Below, piece after piece: positions 23,712 to 27,538 of a stretch of DNA of 27,538 nt (position 1 is its first letter; each line of letters starts with the position of its first letter). The stretch lies in the NCBI RefSeq assembly GCF_021648855.1, contig NZ_JAKJHX010000070.1, forward strand, positions 1 through 27,538, read 5' to 3'. Under the pieces are notes generated by a model. The model was not told the DNA's origin and ran no database searches. It saw only the letters and a program-made list of their open reading frames with translations. This DNA comes from Tychonema litorale BBK16 (GTDB taxonomy: Bacteria; Cyanobacteriota; Cyanobacteriia; Cyanobacteriales; Microcoleaceae). The translations under genes were made by a program, and so were the position numbers.

Positions 23712-25535
23712 TTACACCGGCACAATCTGCACTTTGACTTTCACCCGCTCTTTGGTATCCGGCAACTGAACGGTTAAGTTATCTGCGTCGAAGTTGCTGT
23801 AGGGTTGTCCGTCGATTTCACAAGCACCAATTTTGATACTTCCGGGGGGCAAAATATCAGGTGAAACTCGCAAGATATTGTCTTTAAATCCTCCCGGCAT
23901 TGGCTTGAAGTAGAAGTCCATCGGCTGCTTAGTAATCAGCAGGTTGGTGTAAACCGCCGATAGGTAGCACAGTTCGGTGGAGTGATAGCCAGACATGGAG
24001 TGAGAGCCTTTGAATCGCTCATTTCCCAGCAAGTAGGGCAATCCGTTGGCTAAAGTATTGAAGTAAACAGCACCGTCGTCATGATCCAGGAAGAACGCAC
24101 TGTAGAAGGCCGCGGCTTCGCGAGCGTGGCGCAAGTATTCTGGGTTTTGAGTTAGTCCGCTGAGGATTAAGTAAGCTAAGATTGCTTGTTCTTGCTGCCA
24201 CCAAGCTTTGCGATCGTGCCAGACAAAGCTGTGCTGTTCTTCATCTGGTTGGCGCATCCGTTCGACGACATCGTACCAGCCGCCACGTTGGCGATCGCTA
24301 CCTACATCGGGCATGAGATCCGCAATCTTTTCAGCCAATTCTTTGTAATTATCTTTGGCTTTCAGCGATTGCATCCGCATCAAATTCCAGGAAATCTTCA
24401 GGTTGTGACCGACAACAGCGCGGTCTTGTTGCCAGCCCCAGATTTTGTCAGGAGTCCAATCTTCATTGAACTTTTCTTGAACAAACGGGCTGGTTTCGTA
24501 CTCAGGGAAATACTTGGCGATCGTGTCAAAAGTGTCCTCTAAAAAGTCGGCGTATTTCTGGTCGCCTGTTGCCAGATACAGGTTAATTAAATACGCAGGT
24601 GCGTGGTCGCCGACTGAGTTCCAATTTTTGCGAGCGCGGTTGCGACCTAGGGACTCGGCACGGGCATCAAGGGAGAGGGCATCAACGTGGGAGAAATAAC
24701 CGCCTTGTTCTTTGTCTATGAAGAACTTGTCAAACAAATCGACAGTCATTTCGGCATCTTTGAGGATGCGGGGGTCGCCAGTAATTCGGTAAGTTTGAAT
24801 CGGGCCGGCAAGAGCGTAAATTTGTTCGTAAGCGGGGATGCAATCGTAGTCGTCGCTAAACTCAGAAGTGAGCAGTTTTTGTTCCCGCTGTCCTTTGACC
24901 CGTACCCCGTGATACCAGTAAATCAGGTTTTCATCGGGGTCGTAAAACCTCATGTGATCGCGCAGGTATTCAGTACCTTTTTCAGCGGCTTCTAAAAAGC
25001 GGTCTTCACCTGTCATTAAAAAAGCTGAAGCAAACCCATAAACCAAGCGGGAAACGGTGTCAGTTTCTTGCAAGTAGTCGTCTTGCTTTTTGCTACCGGA
25101 CAGATTTAGCATCGTCCGATATTCTTTATAGTCAATCGGCTGCTTGGGGTAGTTAAATTGCCATTTCAGGTAGCTATCGGCGATCGATCGCACTTGCTTA
25201 ATCCACCAATCCTGTTCTTCGTGGCGATATTGTTGCGACCCTTCACCGGCAAAAACTAAAGATTTGGCTTCAAATTTGTGTCCTTCACCGTGAGGGTAGA
25301 AGACACCGTAAGCGAAGACGTGCTGGCCGGGGTGCAGCAATTCTGCAAACCTTTCCGTAGCGCTGATGTAAGATTCTTCTAGGTTTTGGGTAATGCGGCC
25401 GTAAGTAGTTTCGGTCAGGTACGCAGTATATTCGCGACCGTCTGATGTTTTGATGCCGAAGCTTTTGTCGCTGCGGTTGAACTTAGTAACATATCCTCCG
25501 ATCATGTCGGAGAATGAAAAATTCATCCGTTCCAT
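23712..25535 (-). CDS. AGE-family epimerase/isomerase-like protein (Slr1855-like)
   Basis: A 607-residue protein. Residues about 1-100 form a small beta-rich domain (YVTKFNRSDKSFGIKTSDG, then HVFAYGVFYPHGEGHKF split over strands). The rest is a long alpha/alpha-barrel of the N-acylglucosamine 2-epimerase (AGE) superfamily. The barrel shows VVGHNLKISWNL, with the conserved His after Gly, and a later RKAWWQQEQAILAYL, equivalent to the catalytic His and Trp/Glu region of AGE enzymes. Relatives interconvert N-acylglucosamine/N-acylmannosamine or epimerise free sugars and cellobiose; the substrate here is unknown. The start is ATG with an AGAGGAAA box. The Synechocystis counterpart slr1855 lies beside slr1856 (STAS) in the icfG cluster. 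Confidence 0.82.
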   Translation of the reverse strand: MERMNFSFSDMIGGYVTKFNRSDKSFGIKTSDGREYTAYLTETTYGRITQNLEESYISATERFAELLHPGQHVFAYGVFYPHGEGHKFEAKSLVFAGEGSQQYRHEEQDWWIKQVRSIADSYLKWQFNYPKQPIDYKEYRTMLNLSGSKKQDDYLQETDTVSRLVYGFASAFLMTGEDRFLEAAEKGTEYLRDHMRFYDPDENLIYWYHGVRVKGQREQKLLTSEFSDDYDCIPAYEQIYALAGPIQTYRITGDPRILKDAEMTVDLFDKFFIDKEQGGYFSHVDALSLDARAESLGRNRARKNWNSVGDHAPAYLINLYLATGDQKYADFLEDTFDTIAKYFPEYETSPFVQEKFNEDWTPDKIWGWQQDRAVVGHNLKISWNLMRMQSLKAKDNYKELAEKIADLMPDVGSDRQRGGWYDVVERMRQPDEEQHSFVWHDRKAWWQQEQAILAYLILSGLTQNPEYLRHAREAAAFYSAFFLDHDDGAVYFNTLANGLPYLLGNERFKGSHSMSGYHSTELCYLSAVYTNLLITKQPMDFYFKPMPGGFKDNILRVSPDILPPGSIKIGACEIDGQPYSNFDADNLTVQLPDTKERVKVKVQIVPV

Positions 25536-25586
25536 TATTTTTCCTCTGTTAATTGATGAGAATTGTTTGCCAGATCGTCTGTATTT

Positions 25587-26195
25587 TTACTTCTTTTCAA
25601 TCTCTTTGACAAAAACCTCCATGAATAGACCGACTACTCCTGGATGCTTCCCTGTAATCAAATTGCCATCTACCACTAAGTCAACGGTGACTTCATTCTC
25701 TTCGTCGTAAACGACTTCTGCGCCGGCATTTTCCACATCGCAGATGATGTTGTGAGCACAGGTCACTTTCCGCCCTTTCAGTAAGTCTGAGTCGGCGCAG
25801 AAAAGCCACAAACTGTGACAGATTGTGCCGAGCTTGACACTTTCTGCCTGCATGGATTTTCTGAGGAATTCTACTGCCGGTGCTTGATTCTTTTGACCTT
25901 TTTTAACTTTGGCCTCATATCTTAGGCGATCGGTAGCGTAAGCGCCAATTGCAATGATGCCTTTGTAGGCAGAGGGAGCGATATCATTGACTTCTGTAGT
26001 GACAGTGACGTGCTCTTTAACTGTATCATCTTCTGGGTTCGATCCGAAAGTTAATTGTTGATTTCCCCACAAGTGAGAAATATACTCGACTTCGTAACCG
26101 TGTTTCGGGAAAAATTCATTGAATTCCCGATATTCCGTAGGATCGAAATGTTCTTCGATCAGAACACCAATTTTGCCCTTGCTTTCAGTTGCCAT
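25587..26195 (-). CDS. DJ-1/PfpI-family protein (Slr1854-like)
   Basis: A 202-residue class I glutamine amidotransferase-like protein. The nucleophile elbow LGTICHSLWLF places the reactive Cys at position 126, followed by His; the partner acidic residue is probably in the IGVLIEEHFDPTEY segment. Family members are stress chaperones, glyoxalases/deglycases or peptidases; none can be assigned. Start: the ATG at 26195 has an AAGGAG box about 11 bases upstream and begins right before the first strand. An in-frame ATG at 26252 would add 19 residues with a weak ribosome-binding site, so I prefer 26195. It lies 51 bp upstream of the epimerase gene and is probably co-transcribed. Confidence 0.85.
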   Translation of the reverse strand: MATESKGKIGVLIEEHFDPTEYREFNEFFPKHGYEVEYISHLWGNQQLTFGSNPEDDTVKEHVTVTTEVNDIAPSAYKGIIAIGAYATDRLRYEAKVKKGQKNQAPAVEFLRKSMQAESVKLGTICHSLWLFCADSDLLKGRKVTCAHNIICDVENAGAEVVYDEENEVTVDLVVDGNLITGKHPGVVGLFMEVFVKEIEKK

Positions 26196-26303
26196 GCCTA
26201 CAAACTCCTTGCGATCGTAAACTATTTGAGGTTGATAATTGTCCTCTGACATAGAAGCCCCTGACGGAATTCCTACATCTCGTAACCAGACAATAGGAGG
26301 TAT

Positions 26304-26867
26304 TTAGGCCTTGATTAGCTTTAAAAGTGAATCAGGGGCAAAAACATCTCGGTAGAAAGTCAATTGTTCGGTTTTGAGGTAGCAGCCACCTCGGTTGCCG
26401 CGCCGCACCCAAGTGACATTGCCTTTGGCTAGAGTTTCGTTAGTTTCGTCGTCCACACACTTCCATTCAAAGTAAGTGTGTTCTCCAAAAAACATCACAA
26501 TCGGCCAGCACATTGTCACCCCTGGCTGTGCAATTAAAGCCCACCAGTGTTTCTCGCGTTCTTTTTGTTTGTCCAAGCCGCGATAGGGGCCGTCTTGGCA
26601 CAAATAAACCAAGTCTTCGCGATATTCACCTGTTAAGATGTCACCCCGGCATTGTCTTAATGCCTCGCAGTGAGTCGGCCACCATTCCTGATTTTCTTTT
26701 TCGATTTGTTCGAGGGTATAATCTGAGCTAATTTCGGGCAAGTTTTCTTCCTTCATTGCCACAATTTTCTCGGCTAACTCAATCATTGTTTGCTTAAGTT
26801 CGTCCGAAACCAATCCAGGTTTTGAATAGTCTGCTATCAAGCCTTTATAGTAGTTGATTCGAGTCAT
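26304..26867 (-). CDS. Uncharacterised NTF2/SnoaL-like protein of the icfG-type cluster
   Basis: A 187-residue soluble protein without membrane segments or signal peptide. The N-terminal third is helical (MTRINYYKGLIADYSKPG, then ELKQTMIELAEKIVAMKEE). The rest is Trp-rich with alternating strands (HWWALIAQPGV, FFGEHTYFEWKCVD, LAKGNVTWVRRGNRGGCYLK), which suggests the NTF2/SnoaL cone fold. No catalytic motif is recognised. The start is ATG with a strong AAGGAGT box. It sits between the PP2C phosphatase gene and the DJ-1 gene, all minus strand and closely spaced. Position suggests it may correspond to slr1852 of Synechocystis, but this is from memory of gene order, not alignment. Confidence 0.6.
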   Translation of the reverse strand: MTRINYYKGLIADYSKPGLVSDELKQTMIELAEKIVAMKEENLPEISSDYTLEQIEKENQEWWPTHCEALRQCRGDILTGEYREDLVYLCQDGPYRGLDKQKEREKHWWALIAQPGVTMCWPIVMFFGEHTYFEWKCVDDETNETLAKGNVTWVRRGNRGGCYLKTEQLTFYRDVFAPDSLLKLIKA

Positions 26868-26939
26868 TAGTAACTCCTTAGTGGTGAATAAAGAACAATA
26901 CTTTCAGTAGAACTGAAAACCCCGTTTCCTAAAATTTAA

Positions 26940-27538
26940 TTAGGATGTGCCGGGGATTTTCCGTCGCACTGCTAGCAAGGTAATGTCATCAAACTGCGCT
27001 GCACAGTCTATATGGGTAAACACATCGGTTTTCATACGTTCTAGTAATTCGGATGCTGAGGAATAAGGCTGATTTAGGAGTGAAAGCACTCGCTTTTCTG
27101 TGAAAAATTCCCTGTTGGGGCTGCGGGCATCAGTAAGACCATCTGTGTAACCAAATAGAATATCTCCCGGTTCAAGCTGAACCTGCTGAATTTTAAACTT
27201 CATATTTGGCATCATTCCTACGGCGGGGCCCGTAGATTTGAGGGCAGTCTTGATCCCAGAAGCATTGATAATTAAAGGTGATTCATGCCCGCCGTTAATA
27301 TAGGTTAATAAACCTGTTTCTGGATTGAGTACGCCGAAGAACATTGTGGCAAACATACCGGTTTCACCATGTTCTTCACTAATGTAGTTGTTGGTAATCT
27401 CAATGGCCTGGAGAGCTTGCCTTTGATATAAGTCAAATTCTAATTCCATTCCGGCTGTACTATCCTTTGCTTCTCGATCGCAGAACTGAAAATTTGTTCC
27501 TCCCGAAAACAGCCGAATAAAGCTGCGAAATAGCCCCA
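26940..27538 (-). CDS. PP2C/SpoIIE-type serine phosphatase, C-terminal part (IcfG-like)
   Basis: The C-terminal 199 codons of a gene that continues past the right edge. The frame stays open to the edge (GLFRSFIRLFSGGTNFQF, then CDREAKDSTAGMELE...), so an ATG at 27447-27449 is internal. Domain evidence for SpoIIE/RsbU-type PP2C: FATMFFGVLNPETGLLTYINGGH (read as FATMFFGVL and LTYINGGH), GPAVGMMP, LEPGDILFGYTDGLTDARSP and a final FDDITLLAVRR with metal-binding Asp residues. Such enzymes dephosphorylate STAS antagonists in partner switches. With two STAS genes and glgX in the same run, this fits IcfG (Slr1860). Any N-terminal sensor domain lies outside the window. Confidence 0.85.
   Translation of the reverse strand, partial: GLFRSFIRLFSGGTNFQFCDREAKDSTAGMELEFDLYQRQALQAIEITNNYISEEHGETGMFATMFFGVLNPETGLLTYINGGHESPLIINASGIKTALKSTGPAVGMMPNMKFKIQQVQLEPGDILFGYTDGLTDARSPNREFFTEKRVLSLLNQPYSSASELLERMKTDVFTHIDCAAQFDDITLLAVRRKIPGTS

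Overview
The window looks like chromosomal DNA of a filamentous cyanobacterium of the Oscillatoriales type (Microcoleus, Oscillatoria or Phormidium relatives); this placement is inferred from sequence character. HIP1 octamers (GCGATCGC) and partial HIP1 sites are scattered through genes and gaps. Gaps carry the palindromic and short tandem repeats typical of these genomes. The gene content includes a CcmS-like carboxysome chaperone and an icfG-type carbon-control cluster. No rRNA, tRNA, CRISPR array, prophage or intact transposase gene was seen.

Layout. 1-134: first codons of a Panacea/SocA-like protein, cut by the window edge. 397-2487: membrane sensor histidine kinase carrying small repeats inside its coding frame. 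2916-4085: GHL10-type glycosyl hydrolase-like protein. 4138-4409: a palindromic repeat interrupted by a 230-bp MITE-like element. 4422-5684: metK, with a TTG start, divergent from an AAA-like/GGDEF fusion at 6024-7742. 8043-9414: an AbiE-type toxin-antitoxin pair whose toxin gene is broken. 9573-10004: CcmS-like gene. 10210-11991: ABC exporter. 12152-13648: RtcB RNA ligase. 13986-15821: KimA/KUP-type permease. 15883-16500: three tandem copies of a tiny NfeD-like OB-fold gene, of which one is intact and two are broken.

From 16602 to the right edge every gene is on the minus strand. In transcription order they are: a PP2C/SpoIIE phosphatase (partial), an unknown NTF2-like protein, a DJ-1/PfpI protein, an AGE-family epimerase, a STAS protein, GlgX, a second STAS protein, an exported ABM monooxygenase, a carboxymuconolactone decarboxylase-like protein, and a 949-residue cupin-ABM-ABM-DUF4114-like fusion. 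Most members match the Synechocystis icfG neighbourhood (slr1852-slr1861), in which partner switching by a phosphatase and STAS antagonists links inorganic-carbon status to glucose and glycogen metabolism.

The downstream cupin/ABM/CMD/ABM group is the least familiar part. It looks like a small-molecule (quinone, flavonoid or peroxide) oxidation module attached to the carbon-control cluster. It is the best candidate here for an undescribed system, but its substrate and co-regulation are inference.
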